NCBI RefSeq assembly: GCF_019091455.1
Contig: NZ_JAGXJN010000014.1
Span: 24,231-88,230, forward strand
Origin: Chitinophaga sp. GbtcB8
GTDB lineage: Bacteria > Bacteroidota > Bacteroidia > Chitinophagales > Chitinophagaceae
Direction of reading: 5' to 3'
DNA length: 64,000 nt
Shown: in pieces, positions 1 to 8,357 of the stretch
Position numbering within the stretch: position 1 is the stretch's first letter
How the letters are laid out: each line of letters begins with the position of its first letter
Translations under genes and position numbers: made by a program
The notes under the pieces: model-generated
Databases searched by the model: none
What the model saw: the letters and a program-made list of their open reading frames with translations, nothing else
Told to the model about the DNA's origin: nothing

Positions 1-2217
1 CAATAAATAAACAGCGCCATCATGGCTTTGCAGCAGCATTTCCGTAATACCGGAGGTTACGCCAAAGTTGCCATCTATCTGGAAAGGCGGATGCGCATCA
101 AATAAGTTGGGGTAAGAGCCACCCGATCCATCTGCTACACTTACACTATCTACAGTGGTCAGGAACAGCTGTTTGTTCAGCATCATATAGGCATGATCGC
201 CATCTTCCAGCCTTGCCCACCAGTTCACCTTCCAGGCTTTGGACCAGCCGGTGCCCCCATCGCCACGCAGCAGTAAGCTGCGTTTGGCTGCTGCTGCCAG
301 CACCGGGTTATGACGCGGCGTAATGAAATAACCGGGGAATAGTCCGTATAAATGGGAGAGGTGCCGGTGATGATCTTCCGGATCATCCAGGTCCTTATAC
401 CACTCCTGCAATTGCCCGTACTGCCCTGTGTGAAAGGGATACAGCCCCTGCAGCCTAGCTTTTAACTGGGTTGCAAATGCAGCATCTTTATTTAATAGCT
501 GCGCTGCCTGCACCGTATTATTGAACAGGTCACGTATAATGGAAAGGTCCATGGTAGTGGCTATGCTCACAGAGCCTTCCCTTTTACCATTTACCAGGAA
601 ATTATTTTCCGGAGAGGTGGCCGGGCTGGTTACCCATTGGCCTTTATCGTTCTTTATCAGCCAGTCCAGCATAAATTCTACTGCAGACTTCATAACCGGG
701 TAGGCTGTATCCGCAAGGAAGGAACGGTTGCCGGTGAACAGGTAATGCTCCCACAGGTGCCGGGTAAGCCAGGCCCCTCCCATAGGCCAAATGGCCCATC
801 TTGGGTTACCCCGTGGATCATTAAAATCAATACCGCCTGCAGGATTGGTCATGGCCCATATGTCTGCATTATGATGTGCGGTCCAGCCCCTGGCGCCATA
901 ATTAACGGCAGCGGTTACACGCCCTTTTTGGGCCAGCTGCATAATGAAGTTGAACAATGGGATACCGCATTCACTAAGGTTGGCTGTTTCAGATGGCCAA
1001 TAGTTCATTTCGGTATTGATGTTAATAGTATAATTGGAGCCCCAGGGTGGCTGCATTTCATGGTTCCATAAACCCTGCAGGGTCATGGCTGGCCCGCCTT
1101 TACGGGAGCCTGCTATCATCAGGTAACGTCCATATTGATACAGCAGTGTGGTCAGCTGCGGATCGCGGTGGCCACCACTGGCTGTGTATGCTTTTAGCCG
1201 CACATCAGTAGCCTGCGTTGCAGAGCTGTCTTTACCAAGGTCCAGCTGTACTTTACTGAAAAGGGCCTGGTAATCTTTTTCATGCTCCTGCAGCAGCTGT
1301 GCATAATCTTTTTGCCTGGCAGCATCCAGGTAACGTAAGGCTTCAGCAGCAGGATCTTTACCTTCCCTGCCCGGAGACTTATCCGGTCCGTTATAGCTGG
1401 TGCCTATGGATAATAACAATACTACCTCTGAAGCGCCCTGTACTTTTAATCCGCTGGTATCAGCATGCACGGCGCCATCTTTTACCCTTGCCTGCAAATG
1501 CACTTCGTAATTCATTCCTTCACCATTCCCACCAGGAGCATACACAATTTGCCGGGCTTCTGCCGGACGGTTAGCCACATATTCCGGGCATTTACCTTTC
1601 ATGACCACATAACGGTCGTTCACCGCCTGTGTGTGATGCGGCATGGGGTTTTGAAAACGGGTATTAAAGGTAATAGCGCCGGAGCGGCTGCCCCTGAAAC
1701 GAACTACCAGCAATTGCGCCGGGTAGCTGATAAATACTTCCCGTGTATAGGTAACTCCACCTGCGGTAAATGTTACGGTGGATAAGGCATTGTTCAGGTC
1801 CAGCTGCCGCCGGTATTGTTCCGGTGAGCCATTAATGGTGTTATCAAAAAACAGGCTGCCCAGGGTCAGGTAACGGGCACTGTACAGGCCCATCATTTTA
1901 CGTGCAGCCTGGTCAGCCTCTATGTATTTTTCTTCAAACAGCAGCTGGCGTATAAACGGTAACGTTTGTTTGGCTTGCGGATTATTACCATCACGCGGCC
2001 CGCCTGACCACAGATAACCTTCATTCAATTGCAGCTGTTCCTGCTGCACGCCACCAAATACCATAGCACCTATACGCCCATTGCCTACCGGCAGGGCGGC
2101 TACCCATTGCGTGGCCGGCTGCCGGTACCATAGCCGTAGCAGCGAATCTTGCGGCGGCGCTGCGGATAAAGCCTGTACGGCTAATAATAAAAGAAAGGTA
2201 ATGGTGTAACGTTTCAT
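1..2217 (-). CDS. GH95 alpha-L-fucosidase, C-terminus cut by window edge
   Basis: The frame is open from the ATG at 2217 to base 1 (739 codons, no stop), so the C-terminus lies outside the window. It starts with a signal peptide (MKRYTITFLLLLAVQALSA) and then the N-terminal beta-sandwich typical of glycoside hydrolase family 95. Family landmarks are visible: QGLWN, the run ININTEMNYWP with the two catalytic-site Asn, SPENNF with the candidate acid Glu, HRHLSHLYGLFPG, and DGNFG near the cut end, whose Asp matches the residue that positions the general-base Asn. GH95 enzymes remove alpha-1,2-linked (or related) fucose or galactose from glycans by inversion. An exported location is expected. A LacI-type palindrome lies about 265 bases upstream (2481-2492). 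Family assignment is strong; the exact substrate cannot be read from the sequence. Confidence 0.93.
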   Translation of the reverse strand, partial: MKRYTITFLLLLAVQALSAAPPQDSLLRLWYRQPATQWVAALPVGNGRIGAMVFGGVQQEQLQLNEGYLWSGGPRDGNNPQAKQTLPFIRQLLFEEKYIEADQAARKMMGLYSARYLTLGSLFFDNTINGSPEQYRRQLDLNNALSTVTFTAGGVTYTREVFISYPAQLLVVRFRGSRSGAITFNTRFQNPMPHHTQAVNDRYVVMKGKCPEYVANRPAEARQIVYAPGGNGEGMNYEVHLQARVKDGAVHADTSGLKVQGASEVVLLLSIGTSYNGPDKSPGREGKDPAAEALRYLDAARQKDYAQLLQEHEKDYQALFSKVQLDLGKDSSATQATDVRLKAYTASGGHRDPQLTTLLYQYGRYLMIAGSRKGGPAMTLQGLWNHEMQPPWGSNYTININTEMNYWPSETANLSECGIPLFNFIMQLAQKGRVTAAVNYGARGWTAHHNADIWAMTNPAGGIDFNDPRGNPRWAIWPMGGAWLTRHLWEHYLFTGNRSFLADTAYPVMKSAVEFMLDWLIKNDKGQWVTSPATSPENNFLVNGKREGSVSIATTMDLSIIRDLFNNTVQAAQLLNKDAAFATQLKARLQGLYPFHTGQYGQLQEWYKDLDDPEDHHRHLSHLYGLFPGYFITPRHNPVLAAAAKRSLLLRGDGGTGWSKAWKVNWWARLEDGDHAYMMLNKQLFLTTVDSVSVADGSGGSYPNLFDAHPPFQIDGNFGVTSGITEMLLQSHDGAVYLL

Positions 2218-2480
2218 ACTGGAATTCAGATTTTTTGTGGAACAGCGGATTACCGGTAGCATTTTATCTTTATAGATCAGGCCTCCAGGCTTTACGGAAA
2301 TTGCTGAAGAATATCTGGTGCAACAGGGTGGCTTATAGTAGCTCACTAGACCTGGCGCTCATTACCAAATGATAACAATACAGTTACTAACAGCATTTTT
2401 GCAATAGAGAAAAAGAGGGATGGACTTAATAGTATTTATGTCCTTCTTTTTCATAAACCTGGAATCTTGATTTAAATTAA

Positions 2481-2492
2481 GCAATCGATTGC
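2481..2492. promoter_or_regulatory. LacI-family-like operator palindrome
   Basis: A perfect 12-base palindrome, GCAATCGATTGC, with the CAA-n-CG-n-TTG core typical of LacI/GalR operators. It lies upstream of the GH95 fucosidase, which is the only gene reading away from it nearby. No LacI regulator is in the window, so the partner is inferred. Confidence 0.45.
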
Positions 2493-2873
2493 ATAAAATA
2501 AAATTCTGGTGAAGATTGCATCAGGAAGAGAGGAAATCACATTAATACCACTGGAAAAACCTTCGTTCAAAAATTTAAGGGAAGGGAGCGATGTGCCGGA
2601 CAAAATGTTCAGGGATTATCTGATCCTACTGCTGGCAAAAGCTGGCAGGCCATCTGGTTGTATAGAACAAAGAAACAAACAATGAAAATGCTTTTCATAG
2701 TATCAGCATATGAACAAAATGGAACCAGGCTCCCAAAGCATCTGCCTGAAAGCTTTACTACAAGCGTGACCGGGAATATTGCCCTTTGATAATTTACCGG
2801 TGCTGTTTAAGCAATGATGTATTGAATTTTTGAGGTTAAAAGAAAATAGTGCTTACTGTAAAGATCATAAAAC

Positions 2874-2905
2874 AAAAAACGCCCCGTAATTGCGGGGCGT
2901 TTTTT
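2874..2905. terminator. Bidirectional intrinsic terminator
   Basis: AAAAAACGCCCCG and CGGGGCGTTTTTT pair around a 6-base loop, giving a GC-rich stem with U-runs in both directions. It ends the minus-strand gene that stops at 2912. Confidence 0.85.
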
Positions 2906-2911
2906 GTTTCG

Positions 2912-3208
2912 TCATGGATGCTGATAAAGATGGTAAACAAGGGTTCCTGATGGCGGCAGGCCCGGCCCGCCATTGGTATATCCCAGCGCTACCAAAGTTC
3001 GGTTAACTGGATTGGTGTCGGCATCGCTGACAATTTCTGCATTTGCCAACGTGCTCCAGGCAACAAACTGGCCGGAGGGGGTGTACCAGGCGTAGTTAAT
3101 GATGGCAGGTCTTGCTGTTTGAGTTTGGGTCTGTTTTGTGGAAAATGAGCTTAACAGAAAGATCCCGGCGAATAGTGGGAAAAAGAGAAGGGCTTTCACG
3201 TTTTTCAT
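2912..3208 (-). CDS. Small exported protein of unknown function
   Basis: 98 residues from the ATG at 3208; an upstream in-frame start would only lengthen the signal sequence. Residues 1-23 are a signal peptide (MKNVKALLFFPLFAGIFLLSSFS), followed by a Thr/Gln stretch and a short mature domain with NYAWYTPSGQFVAW and NRTLVALGYTNG. It resembles the small exported Bacteroidota proteins grouped under DUF6520, but I cannot confirm that. It is a single gene with its own terminator directly downstream (2874-2905). Function unknown. Confidence 0.6.
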   Translation of the reverse strand: MKNVKALLFFPLFAGIFLLSSFSTKQTQTQTARPAIINYAWYTPSGQFVAWSTLANAEIVSDADTNPVNRTLVALGYTNGGPGLPPSGTLVYHLYQHP

Positions 3209-3385
3209 GTGAAAATGTTTAATGGTTAAGAGGAGTATATCATTTAAATCTACAAAACAGATTTGAACAATCAAAGAACATTTCAGAACATGTTTGTATG
3301 AATTGTGTAACAGCCGGATTATATGGGCAAACGGTATTTACAGGTTTCCCGATTTAAGTTATTTACATACATTAGCGGCGTAAAA

Positions 3386-3811
3386 ATGTTAATCATGGAA
3401 TATGTAAAAGAATATGTTGTTAATCCTGATCATATAGACGTTCAGGGAATAATGGATGGTCTGTTTTACCCGTTTTACATGGAATATTGCAGGCATGAGT
3501 TTATAAAAGATGTTCTTGGATTTGGCCTCGAAGAAGAAGCAAAAAAAGGAATAAATATGGTTTTGTCTCAGTATACCATCAATTTCCTTCGTTCCCTCAA
3601 GAAGGATGATAGATTTACAGTAACCTGTGAATTGTTTGCGGATAAAAGTGGCAAACCTCAAATACATTTTGAACAAAAAATAATTCTAAACGGAAAGATC
3701 GTTACCAAAGCGGTTTTCACGGGAACCTGTGTACCTGCTACCGGTGGACGGCCATTCCTCCCGGATTCAATCAAAGAAAAACTGATCACAGCACCTGTAT
3801 TGGAATCTTAA
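3386..3811 (+). CDS. Hotdog-fold acyl-CoA thioesterase-like protein
   Basis: About 141 residues from the ATG at 3386 (ATG 3395 is an alternative). The pattern VVNPDHIDVQGIMDGLFYPFYMEYCRHEFIKD matches the start of the 4-hydroxybenzoyl-CoA thioesterase family: an Asp early in strand 1, the hot-dog helix, then the YTINFLRSLKKDDRFTV strand pair. The usual catalytic Asp of the 4HBT type appears as D-H-I-D. Such proteins hydrolyse acyl-CoA thioesters in the cytosol; the acyl group is unknown. It lies 42 bases before a VOC gene on the same strand, so the two may be cotranscribed. Base use is AT-richer than in the ribosomal region. Confidence 0.75.
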   Translation: MLIMEYVKEYVVNPDHIDVQGIMDGLFYPFYMEYCRHEFIKDVLGFGLEEEAKKGINMVLSQYTINFLRSLKKDDRFTVTCELFADKSGKPQIHFEQKIILNGKIVTKAVFTGTCVPATGGRPFLPDSIKEKLITAPVLES

Positions 3812-3853
3812 TAAAGTACAATCCGGCAAATACAGGGATAAATTAAACCCAAA

Positions 3854-4219
3854 ATGAAATTTACAAAACTGGTCCCCAATATATTTTATACAGACATTAA
3901 AGTAGGCCTCCGGCTTTTTGTTGAATGCCTGGAGTTTAGTATTGGGCACGATGAATTGAGCTCTGAAGATCCTTTTTGTGTGATTGAAAAAGATGAATTG
4001 CGTATCAACCTTTTTCAAAATAAGGAGTATGCAGAAAAAGACCGGCCTGAATTCAGGCTGGTAACAACTAATATTGATGAGGTGTATAAAAAGGTAGCAT
4101 CAACGCATCCGGAATTACTGCATCCCAATCTCAACAAAATTACACTCCGGCCATGGGGCGCCAGGGAATTTGCATTGAAGGATGAATCCGATGTTTGTAT
4201 GATCATTCAGCAATGGTAA
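3854..4219 (+). CDS. VOC (glyoxalase/bleomycin resistance) family protein
   Basis: 121 residues, a single vicinal-oxygen-chelate module. It opens with KLVPNIFYTDIKVGLRLFVECLEFSIGHDE, the usual beta-alpha-beta start of the fold, and ends with LRPWGAREFALKDESDVCMIIQQW, in which the arrangement G-x-R-E-F-x-L-x-D is typical. VOC proteins are dimeric metal-dependent enzymes or binding proteins (glyoxalase, dioxygenase, antibiotic binding). The first metal-binding His is not evident, so a binding rather than catalytic role is possible. Confidence 0.75.
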   Translation: MKFTKLVPNIFYTDIKVGLRLFVECLEFSIGHDELSSEDPFCVIEKDELRINLFQNKEYAEKDRPEFRLVTTNIDEVYKKVASTHPELLHPNLNKITLRPWGAREFALKDESDVCMIIQQW

Positions 4220-4232
4220 TTGCGGGTAGTGT

Positions 4233-4445
4233 TTATTCGCCATCGGGATCCACCACATCTGTTTGGGCTACACGCCCAACCTGTCCATCCTCCAGCCGTA
4301 CCTTTATCCCTCTTGAATGATAGGCTGCTGATGTAAGCAGATCTTTAACAATGCCGTATGTTAACTTACCATTTCGCTGATCTTTTTTAAGGATAATGGC
4401 TACTTCCAGTCCGGGATAAATGTCTTTTCTATATTGGCCATCCAT
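4233..4445 (-). CDS. YwbE family protein (DUF2196)
   Basis: 70 residues with the hallmark order of the YwbE family: RKDIYPGLEVAIILKKDQR, then GKLTYGIVKDLLT, then HSRGIKVRLEDGQVGRV. The whole family has about this length, so the gene is complete. It is a small cytosolic beta-rich protein of unknown function, found widely in Firmicutes and Bacteroidota. It converges on the VOC gene with a 13-base gap. Confidence 0.88.
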   Translation of the reverse strand: MDGQYRKDIYPGLEVAIILKKDQRNGKLTYGIVKDLLTSAAYHSRGIKVRLEDGQVGRVAQTDVVDPDGE

Positions 4446-4538
4446 ATGTTTTCTGTTTATCAGTTGTAAAATTATTGAAGGAAAACATCATTATGAAAAC
4501 TTATGTATGATCTTTATCCAGGTGGAGAAGCCTTTACA

Positions 4539-5135
4539 TCAAATTTTCGGTGCTTCTGGCCTTAGATATAGTAAGAAACAACCACAGATGATGGAAAATC
4601 CAAGGCCAGGATGCCAGAAAGCCAGGCCGGATGCTGACAACGCCAAAAGCAGGGTACCAATGGAACGCAGGCGGAATAAGCGGCGGGCTCTTTCATTATC
4701 ATGGCGAAAATGGGGGATAGTTTGATAGATGAGGCCGAGATAGGTAAGGTTTACCAGGAAAAAGATAAAAGCATACATGGCAACCGGCACTGCTTCCAAA
4801 CGGGTATCGGCCATCCAGGAGGTGAGAAAAGGGATCAGGGAAACAACAAACATGTGGCCGAAATTTGACCATATCAATCTCGATGTTGCATGCTTTGCAT
4901 TTTTCAGCAGATAGTGGTGATTTACCCAGACGATAGCAATAAACAAATAGCTGGCAGCATAGCTGACCCATGTTGGCCACAGATGGCTCAATGCCTTAAA
5001 TGTTGCCGGTTCCGGCTTTTTTAGGTCGAGCACCATAATGGTGATGATTATGGCGAAAATGCCATCAGAAAAAGCATTGATCCGTTCAAGGCTTTGTTCC
5101 CTGGATCGGTTCATTTCAGTTATGACGTTTCCCAT
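4539..5135 (-). CDS. TMEM175-type (DUF1211) potassium channel-like protein
   Basis: 198 residues. Residues about 16-33 contain RINAFSDGIFAIIITIMV, which carries the RxxxFSDGxxAI signature of the TMEM175 family; five more hydrophobic segments follow. Bacterial members have one six-helix repeat and form tetrameric K+-selective leak channels in the inner membrane without the classical TVGYG filter. The C-terminal part (LRSIGTLLLALSASGLAFWHPG) is the usual last pair of helices. Single gene; no partner seen. Confidence 0.88.
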   Translation of the reverse strand: MGNVITEMNRSREQSLERINAFSDGIFAIIITIMVLDLKKPEPATFKALSHLWPTWVSYAASYLFIAIVWVNHHYLLKNAKHATSRLIWSNFGHMFVVSLIPFLTSWMADTRLEAVPVAMYAFIFFLVNLTYLGLIYQTIPHFRHDNERARRLFRLRSIGTLLLALSASGLAFWHPGLGFSIICGCFLLYLRPEAPKI

Positions 5136-5330
5136 AGCTGTTGCATTTTATGTGTTTAGGAATACCTGGATGTTTTCTCTGCCTTGCTGAGACAATTTCC
5201 GCTTCCGGGCGTTCCTGTCAGAAATCGCCCATTTGCCGAAAAAACTAGCCAGCCGAAAGACCCTAATTACTGCACTCACAGTAAGAGCGTAGCACGATAA
5301 TCAACTAAGACACAAAATTAACAGCTATTT

Positions 5331-5378
5331 GGTTAAACAATTCTCCCGTTCTGTATCGGGAACGGGAGATGTTTAACC
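5331..5378. repeat. Long hairpin without U-run
   Basis: GGTTAAAC / GTTTAACC (5331-5338 and 5371-5378) enclose TCTCCCGTT / AACGGGAGA (5342-5350 and 5361-5369), giving 17 paired bases with a small internal loop and a 10-base apex. It lies downstream of the methyltransferase that ends at 5427 and lacks a clear U-run, so it is not a standard terminator. Confidence 0.7.
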
Positions 5379-5426
5379 AGCTTGCAGACTAACAAATTGT
5401 AGCTTGAATAGTGTATATACCAGGAT

Positions 5427-6275
5427 CTAAGTAGTGGCAACCAGTATTGGTTCGGCATTCGATAAGGAAAGTCCATCCTCCCTGCCGGCAAAATACTTAC
5501 CTGAGAGGTCACTCCCTGATACAATTTCTGCATTCCGCAAACCCGCTTTAGCAGAAAGCTCCAGCATCTGCTCAGGTGTAAAAAAGCTGAGAAATGGCGT
5601 CCCTGCCGCCGCAGCTCCTTTCATGGCCATCTCAAGCAAACGTTGTTCGTCTGGATGCAGCAGGTCTTTCGGTAACAAGAACGACATGGCTAATGTAGAA
5701 TGCGGGGCCAGGGATGCAACCTGCTGAAGCATACCCAGTACCGCCTCCTGTGTAAGGTACATGCTGACGCCGGTACAGGCAATGATTGCCGGGCTGTTGG
5801 TATCAAAACCGGCATTTTCCAGTGACAAAAGCCAGTTGGTATTTTTTTCAAAATCAACCGGAACGAACCGCAATCCATCTGGTATACCTAAGCCGAGTGC
5901 AACCAGGCGCTGCTCTTTCCATGCCTGTGTGCCGGGTTGGTCAATTTCGTAAACTGTTATTTTTGAGCCAAGCTCCTTTCGCCGTAAGGCAAAGGTGTCA
6001 AGGCCGGCGCCCAATATAACATACTGATGTATTCCACGATTAACGGCCGCTGCAACCAGATCTTCTACAAACCGCGCCCGCGTAACTATTGACAGGCGTG
6101 CCTGCCGGGTGCCTTCAGGATGCATGTCCGGCCGCTGTTGCCAGTTTGCTTCCGGGCCTGCCAGCTGCAGGCCGAGTTCATCTTCCAATATGTGTGGCGG
6201 TGCATCTACCTGCAGATGTAATGCTCTCCATAAAGCCACGCGCACGGCGGTATTATCCGGAATTGTTTTTTGCAT
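5427..6275 (-). CDS. Class I SAM-dependent methyltransferase (TIGR00027/LCMT-like)
   Basis: 282 residues. The region YVILGAGLDTFALRR (about 85-99) is the motif I glycine loop typical of the leucine carboxyl methyltransferase-like family often annotated as TIGR00027. VYEIDQPGTQAWKEQRL follows as the acidic motif, and AIIACTGVSMYLTQEAV as the motif after strand 4. An upstream ARFVEDLV helix is also characteristic. It acts on an unknown substrate, using S-adenosylmethionine in the cytosol. It is followed, reading from the next gene on the same strand, by only 36 bases of spacer, so it is probably cotranscribed with the VOC gene ending at 6312. Both proteins begin MQKTIP, probably by chance or shared start-region pressure. 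Confidence 0.87.
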   Translation of the reverse strand: MQKTIPDNTAVRVALWRALHLQVDAPPHILEDELGLQLAGPEANWQQRPDMHPEGTRQARLSIVTRARFVEDLVAAAVNRGIHQYVILGAGLDTFALRRKELGSKITVYEIDQPGTQAWKEQRLVALGLGIPDGLRFVPVDFEKNTNWLLSLENAGFDTNSPAIIACTGVSMYLTQEAVLGMLQQVASLAPHSTLAMSFLLPKDLLHPDEQRLLEMAMKGAAAAGTPFLSFFTPEQMLELSAKAGLRNAEIVSGSDLSGKYFAGREDGLSLSNAEPILVATT

Positions 6276-6311
6276 AGACTAATTGTTTACATCATGAATG
6301 AGAACATTGAC

Positions 6312-6716
6312 TCAGAAAAGGATTAACTGCCAGGAAAAATTGTATTTGTCTGAAAAGAAAGCAAACTTACGGCTGAAGCCATAACTATCCAGCGGCATCA
6401 TCATGTGGCCTCCTTTTGAGAGTGACTGATAAAGCGTTTCAATTTCTATATCAGTTTCACAGTTTACGGCTATGGATACAGAAGAATTAAAGGAATAGCT
6501 GCCCTGTGGATCATCTGCTGCCATATATTCTCTACCTCCCAGTGAAAAAAGCACATGTTTGATCAAACCTTTTTCGGCGCCCGGCTCGCCCGGTTCAAAT
6601 GCTTTTATCTCCTTTATTTCTGAATTGGGAAGGAGCGATGTATAAAATGTAACGGCCTCTTTCGTCTTCCCGCAATTATCGCCGGTAAACATCAGGAATG
6701 GTATCGTCTTTTGCAT
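6312..6716 (-). CDS. VOC family protein, PhnB-like
   Basis: 134 residues. The first half (TIPFLMFTGDNCGKTKEAVTFYTSLLPNSEI) and the middle (MAADDPQGSYSFNSSVSIAVNCETDIEIETLYQSLSKGG) match the PhnB-like VOC proteins once annotated as 3-demethylubiquinone methyltransferases. The metal-site His/Glu set is not obvious. Function unknown; such proteins are common beside AraC regulators, and here the AraC gene lies 74 bases upstream on the same strand. Confidence 0.85.
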   Translation of the reverse strand: MQKTIPFLMFTGDNCGKTKEAVTFYTSLLPNSEIKEIKAFEPGEPGAEKGLIKHVLFSLGGREYMAADDPQGSYSFNSSVSIAVNCETDIEIETLYQSLSKGGHMMMPLDSYGFSRKFAFFSDKYNFSWQLILF

Positions 6717-6790
6717 AAGTGTTCATTTAACTTAGGGCAAAGGTACCGGCTGCAATTAGTTTGAAATTGTACAAAAGCGACAGGCATTTT

Positions 6791-7585
6791 CTATGATTGC
6801 CATTCCGGAAAACCAGGCATCCGTTCAATGGTTTTACGCAGGTAAATGCGGGGGCTTGCTCCTGAGAACAGTTTAAAGTCGCGGATAAAATGAGACTGGT
6901 CATAGTAACCGATCGAATGCGCAAGATCTGTGAGGGAATGAAACCTGCCCTGCCGCAAAAATGCCAATGAGGTTTGGAACCGGCAGATACGTGTAAACAG
7001 GCTGGGGGCAATACCTATATGTGAGTGAAAGAGCCGTTCAAGCGAACGTCCCGATAAGTTGAGATCATGCAGTACACGGGATAAATTTGTGCCCTGTTGC
7101 AGCGCGTCAACAGCATATTCCACTTTTTTATTTCCACCTTCGTGACGGCGCACCTGTGCAAGCAGAAATGTAGACAAGCAATCAACCTGTTGTTGTAACG
7201 AGCTGCAATTGAGCAGCTGTTCTGTTAGAGATGTCTTGGTAAGCTGAGAGATACATGTATTTTGATGGGTCAGCTCATTTGCATTTAAGCCAAAGACTGA
7301 TTTAAGCGCTGTTGGCTGAAAGCTTACGCCAATAGTGCGAAAACTGCCATAGCAATGTAATTGCCCATACTGTTTCGCCTGACCGAAAACAAATAACTGC
7401 GGCAACCGTTCTCCTTCAAAACCGGCGAATGCTTCCGGTTTCTCCTGAAAAATAAGTCCGGGTATACCATTACACATCGCAGTGAAGGTCTTTGGCGATA
7501 CATCATCCGTTTGATCCTCCAGCATCCAGAAATGGCGGACATAATTTTTGAGGGATGCGGGAGGAGGAATTATCTGGAAGTTCAT
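6791..7585 (-). CDS. AraC family transcriptional regulator
   Basis: 264 residues. The N-terminal 130 residues resemble the DUF6597-type ligand-sensing domain (IPPPASLKNYVRHFWMLED). The C-terminal part holds two helix-turn-helix units: LSRVLHDLNLSGRSLERLFHSHIG and LTDLAHSIGYYDQSHFIRDFKLFSG, the second being the classical AraC signature. It is a cytosolic DNA-binding regulator; the likely targets are itself and the VOC/methyltransferase genes downstream on the same strand, but no site could be assigned. The effector is unknown. Confidence 0.92.
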   Translation of the reverse strand: MNFQIIPPPASLKNYVRHFWMLEDQTDDVSPKTFTAMCNGIPGLIFQEKPEAFAGFEGERLPQLFVFGQAKQYGQLHCYGSFRTIGVSFQPTALKSVFGLNANELTHQNTCISQLTKTSLTEQLLNCSSLQQQVDCLSTFLLAQVRRHEGGNKKVEYAVDALQQGTNLSRVLHDLNLSGRSLERLFHSHIGIAPSLFTRICRFQTSLAFLRQGRFHSLTDLAHSIGYYDQSHFIRDFKLFSGASPRIYLRKTIERMPGFPEWQS

Positions 7586-7662
7586 GCGATGATTTTTCAG
7601 GTGTAAAGATACGACGTAACCAGAGTATAGGTAATTGCATTAAAAAAGCCATTATGGTTGTA

Positions 7663-7670
7663 TATATTTG
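7663..7670 (+). promoter_or_regulatory. Bacteroidota -7 box (TATATTTG)
   Basis: TATATTTG ends seven bases before the ATG at 7677, which would give an almost leaderless mRNA. The -33 element is weak (ATTG at 7634, 25 bases away), so the call is tentative. Confidence 0.4.
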
Positions 7671-7676
7671 ATAGCG

Positions 7677-8357
7677 ATGAGGCTATTAACAGAAAATGAA
7701 TTAATCTGGTCTTCCATAGTTGCTAACAACCGCATGAATCGCAAGCGAAATGCCAGCGGGATAAACAGCTATGAAAGAGAGCTGAAATTTAAACCGGAAG
7801 TATATTTGAACACCTGTCTGAAGCAGCAGGGGCATGTAAAATGGCTGGACTTATGCTGTGGAGAAGGTAATGCATTAATTCAATATGCCAGGGAGTTAGC
7901 AGACAAGGGGTCTCAGCATCGGGGCACACTGCTGGGAATTGATCTTATAGACCAGTTTCAGCCAATCCCATCATTTGTCAGCTGCCTGCGATTTCAAATA
8001 AGTTCCCTGGTTAACTGGGAAAATGAAGATCAGTACGATCTGATCACCTGTGTTCACGGACTTCATTACGTTGGGGACAAGCTTAAGGTATTATCGCAGG
8101 GATTAAGATCTGTTAGTGATCAAGGATTAATTATGGCTAATTTGGATCTCAATAATGTTAAGATTGAGGGAGATTCGAAGGGGCAATATTTAAAAAAGTT
8201 GTTTATCGAGAATGAGATTGAATATAATGTCCGGAGAAAGCTAATTATTTGTAAGGGGTCAAGAAATATTAATTTCAACCTAACTTATAAAGGTGCAGAT
8301 GACAAGACCGGACCTAATTATACAGGACAAGATGCGGTGGATTCTTATTATTCTTAA
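7677..8357 (+). CDS. Class I SAM-dependent methyltransferase
   Basis: 226 residues from the ATG at 7677; a TTG at 7668 is an unlikely start. VKWLDLCCGEGNALIQYA (about 55-72) is the glycine-rich SAM loop, LLGIDLID the acidic end of strand 2, and YDLITCVHGLHYVGD the post-motif around strand 4. No substrate domain is recognisable. It is clearly AT-richer than the genes in the ribosomal region, which may indicate a later arrival. A terminator follows at 8388-8419. Confidence 0.82.
   Translation: MRLLTENELIWSSIVANNRMNRKRNASGINSYERELKFKPEVYLNTCLKQQGHVKWLDLCCGEGNALIQYARELADKGSQHRGTLLGIDLIDQFQPIPSFVSCLRFQISSLVNWENEDQYDLITCVHGLHYVGDKLKVLSQGLRSVSDQGLIMANLDLNNVKIEGDSKGQYLKKLFIENEIEYNVRRKLIICKGSRNINFNLTYKGADDKTGPNYTGQDAVDSYYS

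Larger units (their letters stand above)
2218..2911. other. Gene-poor AT-rich intergenic region
   Basis: About 690 bases between the fucosidase start and the next minus-strand gene. I see no convincing gene. It contains the 12-base palindrome at 2481-2492, an open frame of 58 codons from a GTG at 2509 to 2685 without recognisable similarity, a copy of an 18-base word shared with the tRNA-Met terminator (2736-2753), and a terminator at 2874-2905. Confidence 0.6.

Noticed and set aside
2509..2685. 58-codon frame from a GTG in the fucosidase upstream region
   Set aside because: No ATG start, no recognisable motif and AT-rich surroundings; it could be a remnant, but the evidence is too weak for a gene.
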